Part shown: positions 35,714 to 44,517 of the stretch, one piece after another | How the letters are laid out: each line of letters starts with the position of its first letter | Numbering within the stretch: the stretch's first letter is position 1 | Origin: Kitasatospora indigofera | Lineage (GTDB): Bacteria > Actinomycetota > Actinomycetes > Streptomycetales > Streptomycetaceae | Direction of reading: 5' to 3' | DNA length: 64,000 nt | NCBI RefSeq assembly: GCF_014655955.1 | Contig: NZ_BNBO01000019.1 | Location: forward strand, 1 to 64,000 | Made by a program: the position numbers and the translations under genes | The notes under the pieces: model-generated | The model's database searches: none | Told to the model about the DNA's origin: nothing | What the model saw: only the letters and a program-made list of their open reading frames with translations

Positions 35714-37636
35714 GTGAATCCCCTGCACACCAACGACGTTCGCGGCAGCCACGCGATCCACGACACCGCCCCCGCGGCCCGCTGGGAGGACGCCTTCCTG
35801 GCCGGGAACGGCGAGTACGGGATCATGGTGGAGGGCGGTCCGCACCGCGAGCGCGTCGTGCTCAACCACCACCGCTACGTCCTGCCGAACGGCACCCGCC
35901 ACCTGCGCGCCGCCGAGACCGCCGACCGGCTGGAGGAGATCCGCGACCTCGTCCTGGCCGGCCGCGCCCCCGAGGCCCAGCGGATCTGGGCCGGCGGCGA
36001 GGAGCTCCGCTGGACCCAGTCCTTCCACCCCGGCCACGCCCTGGAGATCGCCACCCCCGCCCACGGGCCGGTCCGCGACTACCTGCGCCGCACCGGCTTC
36101 GACACCGGCGAGATCACCGTCGACTGGCAGGACGACGCCGGGCCCTGGCGGCGGCGCTCCTTCGTCTCCCGCGCGGACGCCGTCGTCGTGCAGGAGTTCA
36201 CCGGCCCGGCCGCCGAACTGCGGCTGCGCCTCACCGGGGACCTGCCCGGCTGCCCCGAGGACGTCCGGCACCGGTGCACCGCCGCCGGCCTGGGCCCCGG
36301 GCGGGCGCTGCTCAACGCCCGTGCCACCTACCCGCCGGGGCTCGGCGCGTACGGGTTCGAGGCCGTGCTGCTGGTGCACGCGCCCGGCGCCCGGATCGAC
36401 ACCGACGGCGACGTACTGATCCTGCGCGGCGCCCGGCGCGTCCTGCTGCTCGGCAAGCTCGACCGCCACGAGGACCCCGGCCGGCGGACGGCCGCGCTGC
36501 AGCGGGCGCTCGACCTGCTGCCCGCCGACTACGACACCCTGCTGGCCGCCCACACCGCCCTGCACACCCCGGCCTACCGCCGCGCCGCCCTGGACCTCAC
36601 CGGCGCCGCCGGTCACCTGTTCCACCTGGACGACGACTGGCCGTGGCCCGCCTGGCTGGCCGGCGCGGACTGGCTGCTGCACCCGCTGCACGAGTACTGG
36701 CGCACCACCGGCGACGACGAGTTCCTGCGCGCGGAGCTGGCCGGCTGGCTGATCGAGGCGGCCGAGTTCTTCGAGGACTTCCTGACCCGCACCGACGACC
36801 GGGGCCATGTCGTCTTCGTCCCCTCCTACTCCCCGGAGATCGCCCCCGAGGGCGTGGCCGGCTCCGCCTCCGTGAACGCCGTGATGGACGTCGCGGCGGG
36901 CCGGCACGCGCTGGAGAGCGCCATCGAGGTCTGCGAGCACCTCGCCGTGGAGCCGGCGGCCGTCGCCCGCTGGCGGGCCCTGCTGCCGCGGTTCCCGCCG
37001 TACCTGGTCAACCCGGCCGGCCGGCTCACCGAATGGGCCTGGCCCGGTCTGGACGGCAACCTCGACCACCGCCACGTCAGCCACCTCTACCCGGTCTGGC
37101 CGCTGCACGAGATCACCCGCGACACCAGCCCGGAGCTGGCCGAGGCGGCCCACCGCGCGCTGGCCGGGCGCGGCGACGAGAACCTCTCCGCCCACGGCAG
37201 CCTGCACCGCGCGCTGGCCGCGGCCCGGCTGCGGGACGCCGGCCTGGCCCGCGCCAACCTGCTGAAGATCCTCGGCGGCGACATGCTGTTCCGCTCGCTG
37301 ATGAGCTCGCACAACCCGGGCCTGGAGATCTACAACGCGGACGCCGCCATCACCCTCCCTGGGCTGGTGCTGGAGCTCCTGGTCGACGCCCGGCCCGGCC
37401 GGCTCGACCTGCTCCCGGCGCTGCCGGCCGAGCTGGCCCGCGGCACCGTACGCGGCGTCACCTGCCAGGGCCGGGTCACCGTCGAGGAGTTGGCCTGGGA
37501 CCTGCCCGCCGGCACGGTACGGGCGGTGCTCCGCTCCGCGGTCGGCCAGACCCTCGACGTGCACTGCCGGGGCGCCCGGCGCAGCCTCGTCCTGGCGGCC
37601 GGGACGGCGGAGGCGGTGGTCTTCGACGGGCTCTGA
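35714..37636 (+). CDS. GH95-family glycoside hydrolase (alpha-L-fucosidase/galactosidase type)
   Basis: A 640-residue enzyme with GH95 architecture: an N-terminal beta-sandwich (ARWEDAFLAGNGEYGIMVEGG, VLNHHRYVLPNG), an alpha-toroid centre (HPLHEYWRTTGDDEFL, FVPSYSPEIAPEGVAGSASVNAVMDVA with the Glu and Asn typical of the active site) and a C-terminal domain (RVTVEELAWDLPAG). GTG 35714 is used with AAGGAG 8 nt upstream. No signal peptide, so it acts on imported oligosaccharides. It is about 100 residues shorter than typical GH95 enzymes. In this island it would remove terminal fucose or L-galactose from xyloglucan side chains. Confidence 0.87.
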   Translation: MNPLHTNDVRGSHAIHDTAPAARWEDAFLAGNGEYGIMVEGGPHRERVVLNHHRYVLPNGTRHLRAAETADRLEEIRDLVLAGRAPEAQRIWAGGEELRWTQSFHPGHALEIATPAHGPVRDYLRRTGFDTGEITVDWQDDAGPWRRRSFVSRADAVVVQEFTGPAAELRLRLTGDLPGCPEDVRHRCTAAGLGPGRALLNARATYPPGLGAYGFEAVLLVHAPGARIDTDGDVLILRGARRVLLLGKLDRHEDPGRRTAALQRALDLLPADYDTLLAAHTALHTPAYRRAALDLTGAAGHLFHLDDDWPWPAWLAGADWLLHPLHEYWRTTGDDEFLRAELAGWLIEAAEFFEDFLTRTDDRGHVVFVPSYSPEIAPEGVAGSASVNAVMDVAAGRHALESAIEVCEHLAVEPAAVARWRALLPRFPPYLVNPAGRLTEWAWPGLDGNLDHRHVSHLYPVWPLHEITRDTSPELAEAAHRALAGRGDENLSAHGSLHRALAAARLRDAGLARANLLKILGGDMLFRSLMSSHNPGLEIYNADAAITLPGLVLELLVDARPGRLDLLPALPAELARGTVRGVTCQGRVTVEELAWDLPAGTVRAVLRSAVGQTLDVHCRGARRSLVLAAGTAEAVVFDGL

Positions 37637-37687
37637 CCCGGTGGTCGGGGCGGGGGAAACCGCCTCGCCCCGACCGCGGGCGAGGCG

Positions 37688-37693
37688 TACCGT
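37688..37693 (+). promoter_or_regulatory. -10 element TACCGT, leaderless promoter of the MOSC gene
   Basis: Ends 6 nt before ATG 37700, no RBS. Confidence 0.5.
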
Positions 37694-37699
37694 CGGAGC

Positions 37700-38347
37700 A
37701 TGCAGCTGCTCTCCGTGAACGTCGGCGTACCCATGCCCAACCCGTGGAAGGGCCTGCGGGCGACCGGCATCGACAAGCGTCCGGTGGCCGGCCCGGTGGC
37801 CGTCGCGGCGCCCGGCCCCAAGGGCACCGGAGCGGTCGGCCTGGCCGGCGACCGGGCGTACGACGTGAAGCACCACGGCGGCGCCGACCAGGCCGTGTAC
37901 GCCTACGCCCGGGAGGATCTCGACCACTGGGAGGGCGAGTTGGGCCGGCCGCTGGCCGACGGTCTCTTCGGCGAGAACCTCACCACCACCGGCCTGGACG
38001 TCAACGGCGCCCTGATCGGCGAGCGTTGGCGGATCGGGGCGGACGTCGTCCTGGAGGTCTCCTGCCCGCGGATTCCCTGCGCGACCTTCCAGGGCCGGCT
38101 GGAACGCCCGGGCTGGATCAAGGAGTTCACCCGGGCCGTCCGGCCGGGGGCCTACCTGCGGGTGATCGAGCCCGGCGAGATCAGCGCGGGTGACCCGGTG
38201 GCCGTCGTCCGGCGCCCGGCCCACGGGGTGACGGTCGCCGTGGCCTTCCGTGCGCTGACCCTCGAACCCGGCCTGCTGCCCCTGCTGCTGGACGCCGAGG
38301 CGCTCCCGGCGGAGGACCTGGAGCTGGTCCGCCGACGCCTGGCATGA
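37700..38347 (+). CDS. MOSC domain-containing protein (YiiM-like)
   Basis: A 215-residue MOSC protein. The YiiM-type order is visible: LLSVNVGVPM, GDRAYDVKHHGGADQAVYAYAREDLDHWE (split over the conserved GD-x-HGG region), LFGENLTTTGLD, VSCPRIPCATFQGRL with the conserved cysteine of the MOSC active site, then a 3-alpha C-terminal extension. MOSC domains carry sulfur from molybdenum-cofactor-type intermediates; YiiM reduces hydroxylated purine analogues. It is unrelated to the surrounding sugar genes and has its own leaderless promoter and terminator. Confidence 0.92.
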   Translation: MQLLSVNVGVPMPNPWKGLRATGIDKRPVAGPVAVAAPGPKGTGAVGLAGDRAYDVKHHGGADQAVYAYAREDLDHWEGELGRPLADGLFGENLTTTGLDVNGALIGERWRIGADVVLEVSCPRIPCATFQGRLERPGWIKEFTRAVRPGAYLRVIEPGEISAGDPVAVVRRPAHGVTVAVAFRALTLEPGLLPLLLDAEALPAEDLELVRRRLA

Positions 38348-38429
38348 CGCCTGGCACGACGCCTGGCACGACGGCGCCCGCGCCGGTGGTCCCCGCGCCG
38401 GCGGCGGTGCCCGGCGCGGCGCCCGGCGC

Positions 38430-38467
38430 GGCGGTGCCCTGGCCGGCAACCGGCCGGGGGCACCGCC
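38430..38467. terminator. Bidirectional hairpin between MOSC and GH3 genes
   Basis: GGCGGTGCCCTGGCCGG pairs with CCGGCCGGGGGCACCGCC across a 3-nt loop with one bulge, 12 nt from the GH3 stop. A 12-bp direct repeat (CGACGCCTGGCA, three copies at 38333-38368) precedes it. Confidence 0.75.
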
Positions 38468-38479
38468 ACCGGTCCTGGG

Positions 38480-41395
38480 TCAGCGGCGGTCCAGCGTGAA
38501 CGACGCCAGCCGCTGCTCGCCGCGCAGCACCAGGTACAGGTCGTGCACCCCGCCCGGGCCGGCCGGCAACTCGGCGGTGACCGTGGCCCAGGCGTAGCGC
38601 CCGCCGGTGGACGGCACGGAGAGGCGCGCCAGCAGCGGCCCGCTCTCCGGGTCGCCGGTGCGCAGCTCCAGCACCGCGGCGCCGGGCCCGGTGCGTGACA
38701 CCTCCGCGCTGAAGGACGCCGGCCCGTCCGGCAGTTCGGCCGCCCGGAAGAGCAGCCGGCCGGTCGCGCCCGCCAGCGGGCTGACGGCGTCGCCGTGGGT
38801 GCGCTCGGCGTCGACCAGGGTGACGCCGGCGTGGTCGTCGAAGTCGGCCGCCCGGACGCTCCGCCCGGTCACCCGGCGCGGGCCGGGCTCCGGCCCGTCG
38901 ACGGTGAACGGGACGGACAGCTCGACCGCCCCGGCCGAGCGGGCCGCCAATATCTCGTAGGCACCCGGGTCGACGGTGAACCGGCCCTCGGCCACGTCCC
39001 AGTGCGCCAGTGCCGACAGCGGCACGGTGAACTCCACCCGCCGGCGCTCGCCGGGTGCCAGCCGCAGCTTGCGGTAGTCGGCGAGCCGCAGCGACGGCGC
39101 CTCGTACCGGGCGTCGAGCGCCCGGGTGTACAGCTGCACGGTCTCCACCCCGGCGCGGGTGCCGGAGTTGGTGACCTCCACGCTGCAGGCGATCCGGTCG
39201 CCGGCCGGCTCGGCCGTGAGCGCGCGGTAGTCGAAGGACGTGTAGGAGAGCCCGTGCCCGAACGGGTAGAGCGGTGCGCCCCGGTGGTACTGGTACGTCC
39301 AGCCGGCCTTGATGATGTCGTAGTCCAGGCGCTCCGGCAGCGGCTCGTCGCCGCGGTACCAGGTCTGCGGCAGCCGCCCGGCGGGATCGCTGTCGCCGAG
39401 CAGGACGGCGGCCAGCGCGCGGCCGGTCTCCTGCCCGCCGTGCGAGGTCCAGAGCACGGCCGGCAGGTTGGCCTGCGCCCAGTCGACGGCGTACGGGTAG
39501 CTGCTCATCAGCACCAGCACGGTGTCGGGGCACTCGGCGGCGACGGCGCGCAGCAGCGCCTCCTGGGCCGGCGGCAGCCGCAGGTCGGCGCGGTCCTGGG
39601 TCTCCCGGCCGTTGATGTGCGGGTCGTTGCCGAGGACGACGACGGCGGTGTCCGCCGCGCGGACGGCGGCCAGCGCTTCGGCCGCGCCGTCGCGGACGAC
39701 GGTCCTGGTCCAGCGCTCGGCGGCGGCCGGTCCGGCGGCCGAGACGGTGACCAGCCCGGTGACCGGGTCGACGACCGCGTACGCGCCGTTGTGGACGTTG
39801 CGGAGCAGCTCGGTGCCGTCCTCCTGCGGCTCCAGCCGGAAGGTCTCGTGGACGTCCCAGCCGTTCGGCTGGGTCTGGTCGGCGGCGAGCCCGAGGCCGG
39901 CGTCCTTGAGGGTGACGTAGCGGCCGGAGGCGGCGCTGCGCAGCGTCAGGACGCCGTTGCCCCAGTCGAAGAGGTCGAAGCAGGCCTCGTCACCGGGCTT
40001 CCCGTCGGCCTCGGTGGTGCCGATCGGCCCGGTCGGGTCGCCGGCGGGCACGGCGAGCAGTCCGCCGGTGGAGGCGGCGCGCAGCGCGACGCGGTCCACG
40101 CCCTCGGTGCGGAGCACCTCGCCGCCGCGGGCACCGAGGGCGGCGCCGAGCCCGGCGGCGACGGTGACCCGGTACGGCATGGTGCCGCTGTACCAGTCCT
40201 CGAAGAGCGAGTCGGCGAGCGGGCCGAGCACGGCGACGCGCCGGCCCCCGGCGGGGGCCAGCGGCAGCAGCCCCCGCTCGTTGCGGAGCAGCACGACGGA
40301 CTCGGTGGCCGCGCGCAGCGCGAGCCGGCGGTGCGCGGGGGAGTCGACGACGCTCCACCCGGTGCCGGCGTACGGGTCCGACTCGGGGTCGAACTCGCCG
40401 AGCCGGAACCGGATCGAGAGCTGGCGGCCGACCGCGCGGTCGATGTCCTCCTCGGTGAGCAGGCCGCGCTCCAGCGCCTCGGTGATCCGGGCGATCGTGG
40501 TGCCCGGGTCGTCGGCGTGGTCGGTGAAGCTGTCGACGCCGGCCTTCAGCGCGGCGGCGTGGGACTGCGCGTGGTCCTCGAAGTACTCCTCCGGGTCGAC
40601 CAGGTTGGACGGCGCCTCGGCGTCGCTGCAGACGAACAGCTCGTGGCCGGTCGGCCGGGCCCAGCGGCGCAGCTCGGCCTCGATCAGCGGACTGACGTGG
40701 CAGGGGCGGCCGTTGACCAGGTTGTAGGCCGGCATCACGCCGGTCGCGGAACCTGCGGCGACGGCGGTGCGGAACGCCGCCAGGTCGTACTCGTGCAGGA
40801 CGCGGGGGCGCAGCCCGGAGGAGGTGACGCAGCGCTCGTCCTCGTTGTTGTAGGCGAGGAAGTGCTTGAGGACCGGCGCGGTGCGCAGGTGGTCCGGGTC
40901 GTCGCCGGCGAGGCCCCGGCAGAAGGTGTCGGCCAGCCGGGCGGTGAGCAGCGGGTCCTCGGCGTAGCCCTCCTCGTTGCGGCCCCAGCGCGGGTCGCGC
41001 AGCAGGTTCACCACGGGGGCCCAGGCCTGGAGGCTGATCCGGCCCTCCCCGGCGGCCGGTGCGCGGTGGTGGTGGAAGGCGCGCAGTTCGGTGCCGGTCG
41101 CGGTGGCGACCTCGTGGACCAGCTCTTCGTCCCAGGTCGCGCCGAGGCCGACGGCCTGCGGGAAGACGGTGGCGGCGCCCAGCCAGCCGACTCCGTGCAG
41201 GGCCTCGGTGCCGGTGCGGAAGGCCGCGACGCCGAGCCGGGGGACGGCGGGGGAGTACTGGTGCAGCATGGCGATCCGCTCCTCCCGGGTGAGCCGGGCG
41301 AGCAGGTCCCCGACGCGTGTCCGCAGCGCGAGCGTGGTGTCGCGGAAGGGCAGCGGCTCGATGGGCGATTCGGCGGGCACAGCGGTGGTCGTCAC
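38480..41395 (-). CDS. GH3-family beta-glucosidase with inserted trefoil-like domain and CBM6-like tail
   Basis: A 971-residue GH3 enzyme. The N-terminal barrel has the nucleophile Asp258 in FVCSDAEAPSN, where most GH3 enzymes have SDW; KHFLAYNNEDERC supplies the conserved Lys-His. The second alpha/beta domain (VVLLRNERGLLPL, MLSSYPYAVDWAQ, SHGGQETGRALA) is split by an insertion at about residues 460-555 with beta-trefoil-like YVTLKDAGLGLAADQT and NVHNGAYAVVDP motifs. A fibronectin-III-like domain follows, and residues about 850-971 look like CBM6 (TGGRYAWATVTAELPAG, GVHDLYLVLRG). No signal peptide. GTG 41395 is the only good start before the conserved region. It would release glucose from xyloglucan or cello-oligosaccharides. 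Confidence 0.92.
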   Translation of the reverse strand: MTTTAVPAESPIEPLPFRDTTLALRTRVGDLLARLTREERIAMLHQYSPAVPRLGVAAFRTGTEALHGVGWLGAATVFPQAVGLGATWDEELVHEVATATGTELRAFHHHRAPAAGEGRISLQAWAPVVNLLRDPRWGRNEEGYAEDPLLTARLADTFCRGLAGDDPDHLRTAPVLKHFLAYNNEDERCVTSSGLRPRVLHEYDLAAFRTAVAAGSATGVMPAYNLVNGRPCHVSPLIEAELRRWARPTGHELFVCSDAEAPSNLVDPEEYFEDHAQSHAAALKAGVDSFTDHADDPGTTIARITEALERGLLTEEDIDRAVGRQLSIRFRLGEFDPESDPYAGTGWSVVDSPAHRRLALRAATESVVLLRNERGLLPLAPAGGRRVAVLGPLADSLFEDWYSGTMPYRVTVAAGLGAALGARGGEVLRTEGVDRVALRAASTGGLLAVPAGDPTGPIGTTEADGKPGDEACFDLFDWGNGVLTLRSAASGRYVTLKDAGLGLAADQTQPNGWDVHETFRLEPQEDGTELLRNVHNGAYAVVDPVTGLVTVSAAGPAAAERWTRTVVRDGAAEALAAVRAADTAVVVLGNDPHINGRETQDRADLRLPPAQEALLRAVAAECPDTVLVLMSSYPYAVDWAQANLPAVLWTSHGGQETGRALAAVLLGDSDPAGRLPQTWYRGDEPLPERLDYDIIKAGWTYQYHRGAPLYPFGHGLSYTSFDYRALTAEPAGDRIACSVEVTNSGTRAGVETVQLYTRALDARYEAPSLRLADYRKLRLAPGERRRVEFTVPLSALAHWDVAEGRFTVDPGAYEILAARSAGAVELSVPFTVDGPEPGPRRVTGRSVRAADFDDHAGVTLVDAERTHGDAVSPLAGATGRLLFRAAELPDGPASFSAEVSRTGPGAAVLELRTGDPESGPLLARLSVPSTGGRYAWATVTAELPAGPGGVHDLYLVLRGEQRLASFTLDRR

Positions 41396-41501
41396 CTGGG
41401 AAACCCCTCGGGGATGGGCGTGCGGAGGCAGTGGCGCGGCGCGGGGAGGGGGGAGATCCGGTCCGTCGACGGCAGGGACGGCATCCCGGCGGGCCGCGTG
41501 G

Positions 41502-41517
41502 TGAAACGCTTCGAAAG
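41502..41517. promoter_or_regulatory. Candidate LacI-type operator before the GH3 gene
   Basis: TGAAACGCTTCGAAAG; on the minus strand CTTTCGAAGCGTTTCA. It lies 107 nt upstream of the GH3 start and shares TCGAAGCGnTTC with the site at 41691. Confidence 0.6.
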
Positions 41518-41690
41518 TCGCACGCCGGGTGGGGGCTGTCAACCATGAGACCGGCTTCCACCCTCATCAAGGCTTGTGGGAAGGGATGTTGAGCCCTCGG
41601 TTGCCCGGTGACGGGCCGTTGTGATCGCACGGAAATGATTTGTTCATCCCCTTGTCGAACAGATGACCCGCCGCTAGTGTCACCGCAACA

Positions 41691-41704
41691 TCGAAGCGAT
41701 TCGA
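41691..41704. promoter_or_regulatory. Candidate LacI-type operator before the sugar ABC operon
   Basis: TCGAA-GCGA-TTCGA, an exact inverted repeat 37 nt before the binding-protein start, probably overlapping the promoter (TAGTGT at 41675-41680 is a possible -10). Confidence 0.65.
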
Positions 41705-41741
41705 CGAACCGGATCCTCAACGATGAAGGGCCGCACCGACC

Positions 41742-43421
41742 ATGAGCTCCCAGATCAGCCGCAGAACGTTGCTCAGAACCGCCGTCACCGTCGCCGGGGC
41801 CGCCGTGGCGGCTCCGCTGCTCAGTGCCTGCGGCAGCGGCGGTGCCGCGAAGAGCGGCTCCAACAGCAAGGCCGGCCTGGCCGGCGCCCTGCCCGCCTTC
41901 GTCGCCAGCACGGCGGTCACCGCGGACATCCCCTCGGTGACCGGCCCGAGCGGCGGGTTCAGCGACCCGGGCTTCCTGACCTATCCGGCCGCCCCGGTGA
42001 AGACCGTCACCAAGACGCCCGGCTCCGGCGGGAGCTACTCCGCCGTGACGCCGCTCTGGGGGACGATCCCGGCGGCCGACAACCCCTTCTACCAGGCCGT
42101 GAACGCCGCGCTGGGCGTGAAGCTCACCATGCAGCCGGCCAACGGCACCACCTACAACACCGCGATCCCCACCCTGACCGCGGCCCAGAAGCTCCCCGAC
42201 TGGGTGCAGCTGCCCACCTGGTGGAACGCGCTGTTCAACGTCGGCGGCCTGGTCGGCACCCAACTGGCGGACCTCACGCCCTACCTGGCCGGCGACAAGA
42301 TCAAGGAGTACCCGAACCTGGCCGCCCTGCCGACCGGTGCCTGGCAGGCCGGGGTCTGGGGCGACAAGCTCTACGGGATCCCGTCGTTCGCCTCCGGCAC
42401 CGCCTTCGCCGGCGCCTTCTTCTACCGCCGGGACGTCTTCGAGGCCAAGGGCATCGCCGCGGACAGCGTGAAGTCCGCCGACGACCTGATGAACCTCGGC
42501 AAGGAGCTGACCAACGCGAGCGCCGGCGTCTGGGCCTTCGACGACATGTGGACGTACCTCACGCAGCCCTTCGGGATCGCGCAGCTCTTCACGGCCAAGG
42601 ACGGCAAGCTCGTCCACAAGTACGAGCAGCCGGAGTACCTGGAGGCGCTCAACTGGGCGTGGAAGCTGGCCAAGTCCGGCTACATCCACCCGGACGCGCT
42701 GGCCGGCAACAACAACGACGCCAAGGCCCGGTTCTACGCCGGCAAGGTGCTCGTCACCGGAGACGGCACCGGCTCGTGGAACATGGCCGACGCCCAGGCC
42801 GGCCAGGCGGCCGACCCGAAGTACCGGCGCGGCGCGCTCCCGCTGTTCGCGGCGGACGGCACGTCGGCCCCGAGCATCTTCCTCGGCTCCTCCACCAGCC
42901 TGGTCAGCTACCTCAACGCCAAGCTGAAGCCGGAGCAGATCAAGGAGCTGCTCGCGGTCGCCAACTACCTCGCCGCCCCCTGGGGTTCGGCCGAGTACAC
43001 GCTGATCAACTACGGCGTCGAGGGCGTCGACCACACCCGGGTCGACGGCACGCCGACCTTCACCCCGGCCGGCCAGAAGTCCGTCCAGCAGCAGACCTAC
43101 CCCTTCCTGGTCTCCAGCCCGCAGGCGACCAGCAACCCCGGCTTCGACCAGATCACCAAGGACCGCACGGCGTGGGAGGCGCAGGCCGTCAAGTACGCCT
43201 ACAAGCCGGTGTTCTGGAACATGAACATCACCGTGCCGAGCCGGCTCGCCACCGCCGGCGCCGCCCAGGCGCTGGAGGACACCGTCAAGGACGTCCAGCA
43301 CGGCCTGAAGACCGTCGCCGACTACCAGAACGCGCTGACCTCGTGGAAGCGCAGCGGCGGCGACGAGCTCACCGCCTGGTACCAGAGCGAGATCTACGAC
43401 AAGCAGGGCTCCGGCCAGTAG
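41742..43421 (+). CDS. Sugar ABC transporter substrate-binding lipoprotein (LipO-like, large)
   Basis: A 559-residue binding protein with a Tat-type lipoprotein signal (SRRTLLRTA, hydrophobic core, lipobox LLSAC with Cys30). The mature part has the family 1 extracellular-binding pattern seen in large LipO/YtcQ-type proteins: TPLWGTIPAADNPFYQAVN, LPDWVQLPTWWNALF, GDKLYGIPSFASGTAFAGAFFYRRDVFEA (split) and GSSTSLVSYLNAKLKPEQIKELLAVANYLAAPWGSAEY (split). Members bind complex oligosaccharides. It opens an operon with two permeases and is likely the xyloglucan-oligosaccharide receptor. Confidence 0.93.
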   Translation: MSSQISRRTLLRTAVTVAGAAVAAPLLSACGSGGAAKSGSNSKAGLAGALPAFVASTAVTADIPSVTGPSGGFSDPGFLTYPAAPVKTVTKTPGSGGSYSAVTPLWGTIPAADNPFYQAVNAALGVKLTMQPANGTTYNTAIPTLTAAQKLPDWVQLPTWWNALFNVGGLVGTQLADLTPYLAGDKIKEYPNLAALPTGAWQAGVWGDKLYGIPSFASGTAFAGAFFYRRDVFEAKGIAADSVKSADDLMNLGKELTNASAGVWAFDDMWTYLTQPFGIAQLFTAKDGKLVHKYEQPEYLEALNWAWKLAKSGYIHPDALAGNNNDAKARFYAGKVLVTGDGTGSWNMADAQAGQAADPKYRRGALPLFAADGTSAPSIFLGSSTSLVSYLNAKLKPEQIKELLAVANYLAAPWGSAEYTLINYGVEGVDHTRVDGTPTFTPAGQKSVQQQTYPFLVSSPQATSNPGFDQITKDRTAWEAQAVKYAYKPVFWNMNITVPSRLATAGAAQALEDTVKDVQHGLKTVADYQNALTSWKRSGGDELTAWYQSEIYDKQGSGQ

Positions 43422-43458
43422 CCCCGCCGCTCCCAGTCCGACCTATCTAGGAGGTGCG

Positions 43459-44517
43459 GTGGTCGTGGCGGCAGTCACCACGAACAGCGCCGACGTGCCC
43501 GGCCGAGCGGAAGAGGCGGCGCCCGGACTCCCCGGACTCCCCGGACACCCCGGCGCACCCGGAACGCCCGGCGGGCCCGAGCAGAGCCTGCGCCCGCCGA
43601 GCCCGCGGCGGCTGAACCGGCGGATCCGGCTGCGCCGGGACCGCTCGCTGCTGCTGATGACCGTGCCGGTCGTCGTCCTGCTGCTGGTCTTCAACTACCT
43701 GCCGTTGTTCGGCACGGTCACCGCCTTCGAGTACTACGACCCCATCGTCGGGGTGGTGAACAGCGAGTGGATCGGCCTGGAGAACTTCCGCCAGCTGCTC
43801 GGCGACCCGCTGTTCTGGGGCTCGGTGTGGAACACCCTGGAGCTGGCGGCCGTCCAGCTGGTGCTGTTCTTCCCCGTCCCCGTCGCCCTGGCGCTGCTGC
43901 TCAACTCGGTGCTCAGCCCGCGGATCCGCAGCTTCGTCCAGTCGGTGACGCTGATCCCGCACTTCTTCTCCTGGGTGCTGGTCATCACCCTGTTCCAGCA
44001 GATGATCGGCGGCGCCGGGCTGCTCAACCAGTTCCTGCGCCAGCACGACATGACGCCGTGGAACATCATGACGGATCCGTCGGTCTTCAAGCTGCTGGTG
44101 ACCTCCCAGGTGATCTGGAAGGACGCCGGCTGGGGGATCATCGTCTTCCTGGCGGCGCTGGCCGCCATCGACGAGAACCTCTACGAGGCCGCCGCGATGG
44201 ACGGTGCCGGCCGGTGGCGCCGGATGTGGCACATCACGCTGCCGGGCCTGCGCGGGGTCATCGTGCTGATGCTGGTGCTCCGGCTCGGCAACGTCCTGAA
44301 CGTCGGCTTCGAGCAACTGCTCATCCAGCGCTACGCGGTGGGCCACGACGCGGCCGACGTGCTGGACACCTTCTCGTACTTCTACGGCATCGGAACCAAC
44401 AACTACGGCTACGGGGCCGCGGCCGGCATCTTCAAGAGCGTCATCTCGCTGCTCCTGATCTACGGGGCCAACAAGCTGGCGCACTCCTTCGGCGAGGACG
44501 GGTTGTACCGGAAATGA
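43459..44517 (+). CDS. Sugar ABC transporter permease, LplB/YtcP-partner type
   Basis: A 352-residue permease of the MalF-like class. After a proline/glycine-rich N-terminus with GLPGLPGHPGAPGTPGG, six membrane segments follow, beginning LLLMTVPVVVLLLVFNYLPLFG, and the EAA loop is EAAAMDGAGRWRRMWHITLPG. RBS AGGAGG lies 4 nt before GTG 43459; GTG 43465 is an alternative. The collagen-like N-terminal lead is unusual for the family. It overlaps the next permease by an ATGA. Confidence 0.92.
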   Translation: MVVAAVTTNSADVPGRAEEAAPGLPGLPGHPGAPGTPGGPEQSLRPPSPRRLNRRIRLRRDRSLLLMTVPVVVLLLVFNYLPLFGTVTAFEYYDPIVGVVNSEWIGLENFRQLLGDPLFWGSVWNTLELAAVQLVLFFPVPVALALLLNSVLSPRIRSFVQSVTLIPHFFSWVLVITLFQQMIGGAGLLNQFLRQHDMTPWNIMTDPSVFKLLVTSQVIWKDAGWGIIVFLAALAAIDENLYEAAAMDGAGRWRRMWHITLPGLRGVIVLMLVLRLGNVLNVGFEQLLIQRYAVGHDAADVLDTFSYFYGIGTNNYGYGAAAGIFKSVISLLLIYGANKLAHSFGEDGLYRK

